From positions 1-51,453 of the forward strand of contig JAIUML010000030.1 in the NCBI GenBank assembly GCA_022565595.1: a DNA stretch of 51,453 bases. The letters are read 5' to 3'. Positions within the stretch are counted from its first letter, which is position 1. Each line of letters starts with the position of its first letter. The notes below the pieces were generated by a model, which was given only the letters and a program-made list of their open reading frames with translations, ran no database searches and was not told the DNA's origin. This DNA comes from Saccharospirillum sp. GTDB taxonomy: Bacteria; Pseudomonadota; Gammaproteobacteria; Pseudomonadales; Natronospirillaceae. This document shows positions 1-8,522 of the stretch, in pieces. Both the position numbers and the translations under genes were made by a program.

Positions 1-126
1 ATCGAGAGGATATGCTCGTATAGGGTTGATTCGTCCATAGGCACCTGAAAAGCGTGATTGAACAGCGCTCAGGATATGGAAGGCAACGGGGAAATGCTAG
101 TTTCCCACTCGAACAGTGGAAGACCC
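1..126 (-). mobile_element. Probable insertion sequence end with transposase start (partial)
   Basis: On the minus strand an ATG at 36-38 opens a frame reading MDESTLYEHILS and running off the window edge. This resembles the N-terminus of ISL3-type transposases, which often begin M-x-x-x-x-LY-x-x-IL. About 90 bases upstream, at 118-126, the minus strand reads GGGTCTTCC. Here the subtilase frame to the right stops looking like protein and becomes Cys/Arg-rich, so this is where I place the element's terminal repeat. Only one end is visible, so neither the opposite inverted repeat nor a target duplication can be checked. The family call is tentative. Confidence 0.35.
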
Positions 127-889
127 TGATCGATTCAGGTGTCGGTGACCAGGTTACCGGGCAGATTGCAGGCGGGCAGGATGGCTCGCCATCCATGTAC
201 GCAAAGATGTTGTCGTAAACCTGGGCGGTGAGGGTAAAGGTTCTGTTCAACGGAACTTCGTTGCTACCGCCATCCAGTGCAGAGCCCGATATTTTAACGA
301 ACGGGTCGGCACCCTTTTCTTCCGCAACCGCTCTCAGCGCCGCGTAGGCATTAATGGAGTGAGTGACTACGGCATCCGGCGAGTCTGTCCAGGCGGTACT
401 TCTGAGTAGATTACGAACGTCTTCCAGCCCCAGATCCGGTTCATAGGCTTTCATAACCGCGACGATACCTGCGACGAAGGGTGAACTGAAGCTGGTACCG
501 CAGACTACCGGCAGAGATTCGGGGCTTGCTCCATTTGGAGTCGTGGGGATGCAGGCAGGGGCCCAGATATCTACTCTTGAACCGGCGTTGGCATAATTAG
601 AGACGCCATTGCTGTCAGGCACGGTAGCGCCGACACAGATGGTTTCGTCTGCTTTGCAAGGAACCATACCGTCAGCGCTGATAATATGACCCGTGTTCCT
701 CAAGGTATCGTTGCCCGAAGACACCACAACAATGACGCCGTTGTCTCTGGCGTTGCGCAGTGAAGAGTAGAGGCTGTCTTCCAGAAAAAAATCGCAAAAT
801 AGGTTGTCGCAGGGCCCGCCTGAGAAATATCTCAACAAAGCTGGATGCTCAAGGAATTGGATGGGCCACCAGAGCGGTGGCCAGGATCA
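127..889 (-). pseudogene. Subtilase (S8 peptidase) remnant, truncated at both ends
   Basis: The minus strand is open from a TGA at 887-889 to the left edge, without an initiator Met near the front. It encodes the C-terminal half of an S8 serine protease: a DNGVIVVVSSGND strand, the oxyanion-region Asn, and the catalytic-Ser motif GTSFSSPFVAGI with the Ser codon at 491-493. A Cys-paired extension (PSCPPAICPVTW) follows, typical of a secreted enzyme. The catalytic Asp and His segments are absent. Recognisable subtilase sequence begins only near 830, shortly after the hairpin that follows the neighbouring oxidoreductase gene. On the other side it breaks near 126, where an insertion sequence seems to start. 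It cannot make an active protease as it stands. Confidence 0.75.
864..882 (-). terminator. Hairpin downstream of the dimethylglycine-dehydrogenase-like gene
   Basis: GGCCACC and GGTGGCC form a perfect 7-bp stem around a 5-base loop, 13 bases past the stop of the minus-strand gene. There is no clear T-run, so termination strength is uncertain. Confidence 0.4.
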
Positions 890-894
890 TGGTT

Positions 895-3462
895 TCAACT
901 ACGGGGTTTTATGTTTTCCGGGTCGTAGAGCGGCTGGTAGCCCACGCCTTCTACTCGCACTGGATAGGTTTCGTTGAAGTACTCCATTAACAGTTCAGTG
1001 CCGACCTCAGCATGGTTGACGGGTAAATACGCCAGGGCAATGTTCTTGCCGACGGACGGCCCGTAAGCAATGCTGGTGGTGTAGGAGCGGCGACCGAGTT
1101 CATCGATCAGAACCTCGCCGCTGGCTGGGTCCAGAATCGCACAGTTGCCGACCGGGTAGCGGGCGATACCATGAGCATCATGGTTGTCGATCATCGTCAG
1201 GGTGCAAAGGTAGGCCGGCTGACGCTCACGCTCGCGATGCGCTACGTGAGCTTCCTTGCCATGAAAGTCGGCGGCCTTGACCTTGGGTCGATGCAGGCCT
1301 GCCTCGACCAGGTTGTACTCGGTCAGTAAATCCGCATTCTGCAAGCGCAGGCTCTTTTCGAGACGACGGCTGTTGGCGTAAGTTTCAATGCCAATGGGAG
1401 TCACGCCCTGGTCGTACAGCAAATCCCAAAGCGCCAGGCCATAGCTGAACGGCAGGTGCAATTCCCAACCCTGTTCACCGACATAGGAAATACGAAACGC
1501 CGAGACGGGTATGCCTTTCAGCGTCAGATCACGCCAGTGAGCAAAAGGAAAGGCTTCCTGAGACCACTGTTCCGGTCTGTCGGCCACCTTCTGGATGGTC
1601 TCGCGTGCTTTCGGCCCCCAGATGCCCAGGCAGGCCCATTGATCCGAGAGGTCCATAACGTAGACATTGTTGAAGCCGTGGTCTTCGGCCATACGCTTCA
1701 TATAGGTGCTGTCACGGGCACCGGCATCGGCACCATCGATGACACGATAGCGGTCGGTCGCCAGGCGGATAATCGTCAGGTCGGCGCGCACACCGCCAGC
1801 GCTGTCGAGGAAATGGGTATAGACGCCTTTGCCGATGGGTGTATCACCCCCGACCTTGGCAACGCTCAGGTATTCCAGTAGAGCTTCTGCGTCCTGACCT
1901 ATCACCTCATATATGGCGAAGTGAGACAGGTTGATCATGCCGACGTTTTCCGACAGCTCCAGATGCTCGGCGTTGGAAACACGCCAGAAGTGGCGATTGT
2001 CCCATTCGTTCTCACGCACTGGAATGCGATCGCCATATTTCTCCAGCAGCGCCTTGTTAGAGGCATAGCCGTGCGCACGTTCCCAACTGGCCAGCTCCAT
2101 GAAATGACCGCCCAGGGCCTCCTCGCGTGCCCAGAAAGGGCTGCGGCGCAAGCCACGTGCGGCGGTGTAAGGTTCACGGCTGTGCACGGGTGGGTTGTAG
2201 ATCTTGAACGCCGACTCGTAGCAACGCTCCCAGATGTAGTGCTCTGTTTTCTGTATGGGGTAAAAGCGTGAAACGTCGATGCTGTGGTGGTCGATGTGGG
2301 TGCGGCCATCGGTCATCCAGTCGGCGATCAGTTTGCCCATGCCGGGGCCATCTTTCACCCAGATGGCAACTGCGTACCAGAGGCCGCGTACATCGGCCGA
2401 TTCACCGATGGAGGGGCCATTGTCTGTAGTAACCTGGAGTAGACCGTTGAACGAGCGTTTTTCGTCGTAACCGAGTTCGGCCAGGATGGGCGTCAGCTCA
2501 ATGGCGCGCTCCAGCGGTTCGATGATCTGTTCCATTTCCAGATCCCGCTGGGAAGGCGACAGCCGTGCCACTTCTTTTTCCAGAATGTCGCGCGGGTGCA
2601 CCAGCCGAGGGTTGTTCTCCTCATAGTAGCCCCACTCGATTTCACCGCCCTCGGAGGTTTTCGGGTCGCCTGTGTCGCGCATATAGGCGGAGTTGCCCTG
2701 GTCGCGCAGCAAGGGGTAGCCGATTTCCTTGCCGGTGCCTGCGAACTCATCGAAGGGCCCGAACCAGAGCAGAGGATGGTCGACCGGCATGACGGGCAAA
2801 TCTTCCCCGGCCATATCGGCAATCAACCGCGCCCAGAGTCCGGCACACACAACGACGTACTTGGCCGCGATGTAGCCACGGTGGGTTTCCACACCGACAA
2901 TGCGGCCATTCTGGATATCGAGCTTCAGCGCTGGAGTGTTGGCAAAGGCCTTGAGCTTGCCGGTTTCCACGGCCTTTTCGACCAGTTCGGCCACCACAGT
3001 CTGTGAACGAGGAATCACCAGGCCGGCGTCTGGATCCCACATGGCACCCTGTATCAGTTCTTCTTCCAACAGGGGGAATTTTTCCTTGGCTTCTGCCGGG
3101 CTGATCAGGCTGACATTGGTGCCAAAGGCCTTGCCGGAGGTCACTCTGCGGCGCAGTTCATTCATGCGCTCGTCGTCGCCTACTCTTGCCACTTCAAGGC
3201 CACCAATACGCTCGTAGTGACCCATTTTTTCGTAAAAATCGGCGCTATAGGTGGTGGTATAGCAAGTGAGTGGGTCGTGTGACGTCATGTAACAGAAATC
3301 CGACGCGTGCGCTGTGGAGCCAATGTCAGTCGGAATGCCGGACTTGTCGATGCCGACGATGTCGCTCCAGCCACGCTCGATCAGGTGGTGCGCCACCGAC
3401 GCTCCGACGATGCCGCCCAGACCGACGATGACCACCTCTGCTTGTTTCGGAAACTCTGCCAT
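895..3462 (-). CDS. Dimethylglycine/sarcosine dehydrogenase-like FAD oxidoreductase with GcvT domain
   Basis: The 855-residue product has the layout of dimethylglycine dehydrogenase. An N-terminal Rossmann FAD site (VVIVGLGGIVG, residues 10-20) is followed by a DAO-type oxidoreductase domain to about residue 430. A C-terminal aminomethyltransferase (GcvT) domain carries YVGEQGWELHLP. His52 in GSTAHAS aligns with the histidine that binds FAD covalently in this family (GSTWHA). The family oxidises N-methyl groups of glycine derivatives and passes the one-carbon unit to tetrahydrofolate. Longer upstream starts are possible, but the ATG at 3462 has GGAGAAGG six bases ahead and matches family length. 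The substrate is inferred: the GSTAHASDF variant belongs to a poorly characterised branch, and no betaine genes are adjacent. Confidence 0.8.
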   Translation of the reverse strand: MAEFPKQAEVVIVGLGGIVGASVAHHLIERGWSDIVGIDKSGIPTDIGSTAHASDFCYMTSHDPLTCYTTTYSADFYEKMGHYERIGGLEVARVGDDERMNELRRRVTSGKAFGTNVSLISPAEAKEKFPLLEEELIQGAMWDPDAGLVIPRSQTVVAELVEKAVETGKLKAFANTPALKLDIQNGRIVGVETHRGYIAAKYVVVCAGLWARLIADMAGEDLPVMPVDHPLLWFGPFDEFAGTGKEIGYPLLRDQGNSAYMRDTGDPKTSEGGEIEWGYYEENNPRLVHPRDILEKEVARLSPSQRDLEMEQIIEPLERAIELTPILAELGYDEKRSFNGLLQVTTDNGPSIGESADVRGLWYAVAIWVKDGPGMGKLIADWMTDGRTHIDHHSIDVSRFYPIQKTEHYIWERCYESAFKIYNPPVHSREPYTAARGLRRSPFWAREEALGGHFMELASWERAHGYASNKALLEKYGDRIPVRENEWDNRHFWRVSNAEHLELSENVGMINLSHFAIYEVIGQDAEALLEYLSVAKVGGDTPIGKGVYTHFLDSAGGVRADLTIIRLATDRYRVIDGADAGARDSTYMKRMAEDHGFNNVYVMDLSDQWACLGIWGPKARETIQKVADRPEQWSQEAFPFAHWRDLTLKGIPVSAFRISYVGEQGWELHLPFSYGLALWDLLYDQGVTPIGIETYANSRRLEKSLRLQNADLLTEYNLVEAGLHRPKVKAADFHGKEAHVAHRERERQPAYLCTLTMIDNHDAHGIARYPVGNCAILDPASGEVLIDELGRRSYTTSIAYGPSVGKNIALAYLPVNHAEVGTELLMEYFNETYPVRVEGVGYQPLYDPENIKPRS

Positions 3463-3668
3463 CTGTACCTTCTCCGCCTGAACAGGCTGTTGTTCCTTCA
3501 GCAGGTTAGAATAGACCCTGCTGAGCTGTTGTGTGAATGCTCCACGGAGTATAGGGGGCGAGCCAGGGGGCTGTGCACTGATAACGACAGCGACCACACT
3601 GATATCGACTTGCTCGCAGCTAGCGAATGGGCTATTGGTAGGGGGCGTATTCAGACAGGAAGCACTCG

Positions 3669-4358
3669 ATGAAAACCATGGGACTGATTGGCGGCATGAG
3701 CTGGGAATCCACCCTGATCTATTACCGCCTGCTCAATGAAAAAGTGAAAGCCAGGCTCGGCGGCCTACACTCTGCCAAACTGATTCTCAATAGCGTGGAT
3801 TTTGCGGAGATAGAGCGATTGCAGCACCAGGGCGATTGGGCAGCGACGGCCGAGATACTGACTGAGGCCGCACAGTCACTGGAGGCTGCCGGGGCGGATT
3901 TTCTGGTCATCTGTACCAACACCATGCACAAGGTGGCACCCCAGGTTCAGCAGGCGGTGAGCCTGCCCTTGTTGCACATTGCCGACGCCACCGCCACCGT
4001 GCTGTTGCGAGACGGTATAGAACGGGTAGGGCTCCTGGGCACCCGTTTTACCATGGAGCACCCGTTTTACCGCGAGCGTCTGGAAGCTCAGGGCATAAAG
4101 GTTTGTGTGCCCAGTGAGGCTCAGCGCGACATCATACACTCTGTCATCTACGAGGAACTGTGCCAGGGGGTGGTCAACGAACGCTCCAAATCGGCCTATC
4201 TTGAGATAGTGGATTCATTGGCATCAGAGGGGGCTCAGGCGGTTATCCTGGGGTGCACCGAAGTTGGCATGTTGATTCAGAATGGCGATACGAACGTACC
4301 CCTTTACGACACTACCGAGATTCACGCAGACCAGGCCGTTGAATGGGCTTTGGTCTGA
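3669..4358 (+). CDS. Aspartate/glutamate-type amino acid racemase
   Basis: The 229-residue protein belongs to the PLP-independent Asp/Glu racemase superfamily (YgeA/RacX type). It opens with KTMGLIGGMSWEST, the family's N-terminal substrate loop. Its two catalytic cysteines lie in LVICTNTMHK (near residue 82) and VILGCTEVGM (near residue 198). These two-Cys enzymes invert the alpha carbon through a two-base mechanism. The length matches family members of about 230 residues, and AGGAAG lies eight bases before the ATG. It is divergent from the flavoenzyme gene across a 206-base gap and is followed 25 bases later by an acetyltransferase gene. The exact amino acid cannot be read from sequence; broad-specificity members exist. 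Confidence 0.85.
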   Translation: MKTMGLIGGMSWESTLIYYRLLNEKVKARLGGLHSAKLILNSVDFAEIERLQHQGDWAATAEILTEAAQSLEAAGADFLVICTNTMHKVAPQVQQAVSLPLLHIADATATVLLRDGIERVGLLGTRFTMEHPFYRERLEAQGIKVCVPSEAQRDIIHSVIYEELCQGVVNERSKSAYLEIVDSLASEGAQAVILGCTEVGMLIQNGDTNVPLYDTTEIHADQAVEWALV

Positions 4359-4383
4359 ACCTCAACCAGATAGAGGTCATTTT

Positions 4384-4836
4384 ATGCAGGAATACAGCAT
4401 CACGCCGTTGGTCGAACAGGACAAACCGGACTGGCGTCGCTTGTTTAATGGCTACGCCGACTTTTATAAAACATCGTTAAATGAAGAGGTGGCTGAGCAG
4501 GTGTGGCAGTGGTTGATGGACCCGGACCATGTCTTTGAAGGACTGATCATGAGAGATACCGATCAGCAGGCCATTGGCATTGTTCATTTCAGGGCCTGCC
4601 CTCGTTCGCTGAGCGGGGGTGATATTGGCTTTGTGGACGATATCTTTATTGATCCCGACGCTCGAGGTTCTGGCGCGGCCGATCTCTTCGTCGCCAGGCT
4701 TGAATCCATCGCACGCGAGCGTGGCTGGCCATTGTTGCGCTGGGTTACCCAGCATTTCAATGACCGTGGCCGAGCTTTTTATGACAGATACACAGGGGGC
4801 CCCAGCGACTTCATCATGTACCAGTTGAAGATCTGA
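4384..4836 (+). CDS. GNAT family N-acetyltransferase
   Basis: This 150-residue single-domain GNAT protein starts at MQEYSITPL. The acetyl-CoA-binding segment is DDIFIDPDARGSGAADLFVARLE (residues about 82-104), containing the R-G-x-G-A loop. RAFYDRYTGG near the C-terminus is the usual last strand region. The start at 4384 is preferred because a GAGGT lies eight bases upstream; an in-frame ATG 34 codons earlier overlaps the racemase gene. It probably forms an operon with that gene. The acceptor substrate is unknown; free amino acids or peptides would fit the neighbour but are not shown. Confidence 0.85.
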   Translation: MQEYSITPLVEQDKPDWRRLFNGYADFYKTSLNEEVAEQVWQWLMDPDHVFEGLIMRDTDQQAIGIVHFRACPRSLSGGDIGFVDDIFIDPDARGSGAADLFVARLESIARERGWPLLRWVTQHFNDRGRAFYDRYTGGPSDFIMYQLKI

Positions 4837-4910
4837 ATTTCTGTTCAGTGTGCTCACATCCGAGTATGCTGCACGCCCTAAAAAATCAACCTCGGAAAGA
4901 TGGAGCCACC

Positions 4911-5300
4911 ATGACCGACAAACTGAACGCTGTTGAACGAGACAGGATTGAGCAATTGAATGCGGAAGAGCGCTATGATTACGCACTGCAGCGGATGGTG
5001 GAGTTGAAGCAGGTCTGGTCACTGCGCGATGCCGAAGGCGGCGTCTTGATGTCGACCGACGATGAAGAGTGCATGCCCATCTGGCCCGATGAGGACTTTG
5101 CGAAGACCTGGCTAACCGACGATTGGGCGGATTGTGAAGCCTTCGCCATTAGCCTCGATGCCTGGCTGCAGCGCTGGTTGCCCGGTATGCAGACCGACGA
5201 AATCAACGTCGTGGTCTTCCCCGGCCCGGATGAAGATGGTCTGATACTGCGTCCGAAAACTCTGCGTGAAGCCCTGCAGGCCATTCGCGACGCTGAGTGA
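4911..5300 (+). CDS. DUF2750 family protein
   Basis: The product is a soluble 129-residue protein without signal peptide or membrane segment. It matches the DUF2750 pattern: an N-terminal helix (RYDYALQRMVELKQVWSL), then the acidic centre GVLMSTDDEECMPIWPDEDFA and a C-terminal NVVVFPGPDEDGLILRPKTLREAL. The family has no assigned function and is often encoded near housekeeping genes. The ATG at 4911 is chosen over one 21 codons upstream because GGAG lies seven bases before it and the product then begins where the family begins. The next gene follows after 32 bases on the same strand. Confidence 0.75.
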   Translation: MTDKLNAVERDRIEQLNAEERYDYALQRMVELKQVWSLRDAEGGVLMSTDDEECMPIWPDEDFAKTWLTDDWADCEAFAISLDAWLQRWLPGMQTDEINVVVFPGPDEDGLILRPKTLREALQAIRDAE

Positions 5301-5332
5301 CAACGGCTCATTTACTGGGGGAGGAAATGCCT

Positions 5333-5770
5333 ATGGATTGGTCCTTATTGGATTTCGGTTGGCGTGTGGTGCTGGCCATAGTGGCAGGGGGTGTGGCCAA
5401 CTTCATCTTGGGTGCACTCTGGTATGCCCTCCTCTTTCAAAAGCCTTGGGTTCAGTCCACAGGGCGCACAGCAGAGGAGATTCAAAGCACCGGTGGGCCG
5501 GGTGCTGGCTTGGGGCTGACTTTGCTCGGTGGCATTGCCACTACACTGGTTGTGGCCATTGTCTATCAATGGGCCGGTGGCAGCACTGTGCTGGACGGGC
5601 TCCTGATTGGCCTGATACTTGGGCTAGGAGTTTCGTTCTGGGAGCGCCTGAAAACAGCCGTTTACAACGTCGATGACAGGGTTCGCCCCTGGGCCATGTT
5701 TCGTATCGATACGGCTTACAATGTGTGTGGCCTGGCGGTTGCAGGCGGTGTCTATGCGCTTATAGCCTGA
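5333..5770 (+). CDS. DUF1761 family membrane protein
   Basis: This 145-residue integral membrane protein has four hydrophobic segments, near residues 10-32, 60-80, 84-103 and 126-145. The first contains the family's small-residue motif GGVANFILGALWYALLF, followed by the PWVQSTGRT loop. These features match DUF1761, a small inner-membrane family of unknown function. Two ATGs lie six bases apart. The upstream one (5327) sits only two bases from GGGGGAGGAA, whereas 5333 has the ideal spacing, so I chose the latter. The gene ends tail-to-tail with the next minus-strand gene across a shared hairpin. Confidence 0.75.
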   Translation: MDWSLLDFGWRVVLAIVAGGVANFILGALWYALLFQKPWVQSTGRTAEEIQSTGGPGAGLGLTLLGGIATTLVVAIVYQWAGGSTVLDGLLIGLILGLGVSFWERLKTAVYNVDDRVRPWAMFRIDTAYNVCGLAVAGGVYALIA

Positions 5771-5783
5771 CCTGCAACCAGTA

Positions 5784-5810
5784 ACGGCCTTGTCAGCTTT
5801 GCAAGGCCGT
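5784..5810. terminator. Bidirectional hairpin between convergent genes
   Basis: ACGGCCTTG and CAAGGCCGT form a perfect 9-bp stem with a 9-base loop. It lies in the 22-base gap between the DUF1761 gene and the convergent hypothetical gene, and contains the latter's stop codon and last codons. It lacks a T-run on either side. Confidence 0.5.
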
Positions 5811-6449
5811 CAACACTGTATCCCGTTCTACCTGAGTCAGGCCAGTAATGCCTTGAGGTGTCTCGGTTCTCAAACGATCCGTAACCTGCGCCACCTGTTG
5901 CTGAGCCTCATCACTGGATGAAATCGCGACACTGCCTGGTCGTAAAGTCTGATCACGCTGGGTGTTGAAGGCTTGAGTCAACTCTCCCAGGCGTTCCTGG
6001 TCGGCACTGTTGCGCTGCTCCAGCTCGTTGATGGCGGTATCGAGATTGGCGCGAGTCTGTTCCGGGTTGTTGGTGAACAGCGGCTCGCGTTCGGCCGGCT
6101 CGCTGCGACCCCGTTCAAGTGCCCGTTCGGTGGCGTCTTCGAGCGCTTGACGGTTCTCTGAGGGTGGGTTGCCATCATCGAGCCGCTGTCGCTCAGAGCG
6201 CAAATCGTTGGCCAGATCCTGACGCTGCTGCACGGCATTGCTGAGCCCGGAAGCCTCCTCCACCAGGGCACGCTCCGATACGTCATCAGCCGCCAGGCGG
6301 GTATCCACCCGGATATCCGGTTCATTACCCGGGCGCCGGTTTTCAGCCAAAGGCGCCTGATTGGTGCGTGCTTCAGAGTTGTTGCGATCTTGCGGGGATA
6401 TCGGCCGAATACTGGTCGAAACCCCGGTGACATCCATTGCCATGTCCAC
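5793..6449 (-). CDS. Hypothetical helical protein, possible coiled coil
   Basis: The 218-residue product is very hydrophilic, rich in Gln, Arg, Glu, Asp and Asn, with no signal peptide and no cysteine. From about residue 60 it is almost all helix-forming sequence (QQRQDLANDLRSERQRLDD; ANLDTAINELEQRNSADQER), which suggests a coiled coil. The first 55 residues look disordered. A C-terminal segment with SSSDEAQQQVAQVTDRL recalls flagellin-related or surface-appendage helices, but I do not recognise a family. AAGG lies nine bases before the ATG at 6449; ATG codons at residues 3 and 5 are alternatives. Function unknown. Confidence 0.65.
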   Translation of the reverse strand: MDMAMDVTGVSTSIRPISPQDRNNSEARTNQAPLAENRRPGNEPDIRVDTRLAADDVSERALVEEASGLSNAVQQRQDLANDLRSERQRLDDGNPPSENRQALEDATERALERGRSEPAEREPLFTNNPEQTRANLDTAINELEQRNSADQERLGELTQAFNTQRDQTLRPGSVAISSSDEAQQQVAQVTDRLRTETPQGITGLTQVERDTVLTALQS

Positions 6450-6587
6450 TGACCTTTGCCGAAAGTGAGCCTTTTAGTTTAGTCGAGATTGGCTAAATTT
6501 CAACCAGGCCGCCAGTCGGGGTGTGCCCTTTGCTTCAGCCCGGGAATTGATTCGCATCAACAAGGTGTCAACGAGTCAGAACAGTGC

Positions 6588-6616
6588 TTGATGATGTCCG
6601 CCTGGCCCAGTAGCAT
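6588..6616 (+). promoter_or_regulatory. Possible sigma-70 promoter for the DUF1538 operon
   Basis: TTGATG at 6588-6593 and TAGCAT at 6611-6616 are 17 bases apart, 33 bases before the GTG start of the DUF1538 gene. The -10 match is only moderate. Confidence 0.3.
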
Positions 6617-6648
6617 AAAACCAAGTCGGTTGTTCACCAGGCAGGTCT

Positions 6649-8142
6649 GTGCCCTTACTCAAAGAGTTTTCCCATGCCTTTGTGCATGCCCTGAAGAACC
6701 TCCTGCCCATTGTTGTGGTGGTGGTCTTCTTTCAGTTGGTCGTGCTCAGGCAGATGCCCGATGGCGCCACCAGCATGGTTATCGGCCTGCTCATTGTCGC
6801 TGTGGGTGTGGCGCTGTTTCTACAGGGGCTCGAACTCAGTATTTTCCCTGTGGGCAAGAGCCTCTCGAACCAGTTTGCCCGGCGCGGTTCGGTGCTGATC
6901 CTGCTCTCCTTTGGTTTTGCTATTGGTTTTTCGGCCGTTGTTGCCGAGCCCGCCCTGATTGCCGTGGCTCAACAAGCTCAGGAAATCAGCGAGGGCCGTA
7001 TAGACGCCCTGACCCTGCGTTTGCTGGTGGCGGCGTCCGTGGGCCTGGTGGTGGCCTTGGGCGTGTTTCGCACTATTTTCGGCTACCCCTTGCACTGGTT
7101 CATGATCATCGGCTATGCGACAGTCGTTTTTGTGACCTGGTTTGCGCCGGAAGAGATCGTCGGCCTCGCTTACGATTCTGGCGGCGTGACCACCAATATC
7201 GTCACCGTACCTCTGATCGCCGCCCTTGGTATTGGTCTGGCCACTTCCATTCGCGGTCGTAACCCCTTGATGGACGGCTTCGGTCTCGTTGCGCTGGCCG
7301 TCATGGTGCCGATGATCAGTGTTCAGCTCTATGGCATCTTTGTCTATTCCACCACCCCGAGCGAAGCCGAACTGCTGATGGGCCATGCTCAGGACGAAAA
7401 GATACCCTCCGGACTGATCGTTATGGTACTGGATCTGCTGGAAATGATTCGCGATGTATTGCCCATCATCCTGACCATTTTGTTTTTCCAGTACCTGGTT
7501 TTAAAACGCCCTCTGGCCAACCCACGCAAGGTCATCCTGGGTTTTGGCATGGTGATCATCGGCCTTTATGCCTTTGTCGTCGGCCTTAAACTCGGCCTGT
7601 TTCCCATAGGAACGTCCATGGCTGAGCAGTTGATCGGGCTGGATGCCTATGGCTTTATTTACCTCTTTGCATTCATGATCGGTTTTGCCACCACCATGGC
7701 CGAGCCGGCGTTGATAGCCGTTGGCCAACAAGCGGAACAAGCCGCGAACGGCCGCATCAATGGCAGCGCCATTCGCATACTGGTTGCTCTTGGGGTGGCT
7801 GTGGGCATCAGCATTGGTGTGCACCGCATCATTGTCGGCGGCTCCATGCACTACTACATTATGGGTGGCTACACCCTGGTCATTTTGCTGACCTTCCTGT
7901 CACCACGTTACATCGTCGCACTGGCTTATGATCTGGGAGGTGTTACCACCTCAGAGGTGACGGTACCGCTGGTGACCGCTCTCGGCATTGGTCTGGCCAC
8001 CAACATAGAAGGGCGCAATGTGTTGATCGATGGCTTTGGTTTGATTGCCTTTGCCTCCATATTCCCGATTGTCACCGTCATGATCTACGCCATAGTGATG
8101 GAGTGGTACGGCAAGCGGCAATCCTTAACCAAAACAGAATAG
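6649..8142 (+). CDS. DUF1538 family membrane protein with internal duplication
   Basis: This 497-residue polytopic membrane protein is built from two homologous halves (about residues 10-235 and 258-490). The repeated signatures are LLPIVVVVVFFQ and VLPIILTILFFQ; VAEPALIAVAQQA and MAEPALIAVGQQA; AYDSGGVTTNIVTVPL and AYDLGGVTTSEVTVPL; and GRNPLMDGFGL and GRNVLIDGFGL. Inverted or tandem halves with conserved Gly/Glu/Asp motifs inside membrane segments are typical of secondary transporters, but DUF1538 has no proven substrate. The start is GTG with AGG close upstream. It is followed within 8 and 21 bases by PII-like and CBS-domain genes, which suggests that transport is gated by a small-molecule or nucleotide signal. 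Confidence 0.85.
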   Translation: MPLLKEFSHAFVHALKNLLPIVVVVVFFQLVVLRQMPDGATSMVIGLLIVAVGVALFLQGLELSIFPVGKSLSNQFARRGSVLILLSFGFAIGFSAVVAEPALIAVAQQAQEISEGRIDALTLRLLVAASVGLVVALGVFRTIFGYPLHWFMIIGYATVVFVTWFAPEEIVGLAYDSGGVTTNIVTVPLIAALGIGLATSIRGRNPLMDGFGLVALAVMVPMISVQLYGIFVYSTTPSEAELLMGHAQDEKIPSGLIVMVLDLLEMIRDVLPIILTILFFQYLVLKRPLANPRKVILGFGMVIIGLYAFVVGLKLGLFPIGTSMAEQLIGLDAYGFIYLFAFMIGFATTMAEPALIAVGQQAEQAANGRINGSAIRILVALGVAVGISIGVHRIIVGGSMHYYIMGGYTLVILLTFLSPRYIVALAYDLGGVTTSEVTVPLVTALGIGLATNIEGRNVLIDGFGLIAFASIFPIVTVMIYAIVMEWYGKRQSLTKTE

Positions 8143-8150
8143 GTGAAACC

Positions 8151-8501
8151 ATGAAATTTTCCGTATTGGTCGCCATCGTCCCTGAAGAGATGGAGCAGGA
8201 ATGCATTGATGCCGCGCGCGAACTGGGCGCCGGTGGCATCACCATCCTGCAAGGTCGAGGCATCGCCAATGAGGCGAAAAAATCCTTTTTCGGGCTCAAT
8301 TATGATGGTTGCCAGAGCGTATTGCTGATGGTTCTGGAAAAACAGCTTTCGTTGCAGGTATTGAAGACGCTCAAGCATCTGCTTGACCCGGAAGGCACCA
8401 ATTCGAAAGGGCTGGTGTTTACCACCGCTCTTGAGCACCTGGCCGGTATCGACATGAGCCAGGTCACCCGGTTCGAACGCACCCTGAAGCAAACACTCTG
8501 A
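8151..8501 (+). CDS. PII-like signalling protein
   Basis: The 116-residue protein has the ferredoxin-like order of the PII superfamily. MKFSVLVAIVPEEMEQECIDAARELGAGG is the first beta-alpha unit, LQGRG with FFGLNYDG replaces the long T-loop, and VLLMVLEKQ and GLVFTTALEHLAG supply the later strands. The classical uridylylated Tyr motif of GlnB/GlnK is not evident, so it is a PII-like rather than canonical nitrogen PII protein. Such proteins usually bind adenine nucleotides and control a membrane partner encoded beside them. Here the partner would be the DUF1538 protein eight bases upstream. AGGTG lies seven bases before the ATG at 8151. Confidence 0.75.
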   Translation: MKFSVLVAIVPEEMEQECIDAARELGAGGITILQGRGIANEAKKSFFGLNYDGCQSVLLMVLEKQLSLQVLKTLKHLLDPEGTNSKGLVFTTALEHLAGIDMSQVTRFERTLKQTL

Positions 8502-8522
8502 TCCACAAGTGAGGTTAGCCCT

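Noticed and set aside
30-217. Plus-strand frame LEQWKTLIDSGVGDQVTG at the left end
   Set aside because: No start codon, and the opposite strand carries the recognisable subtilase and transposase-like sequence.
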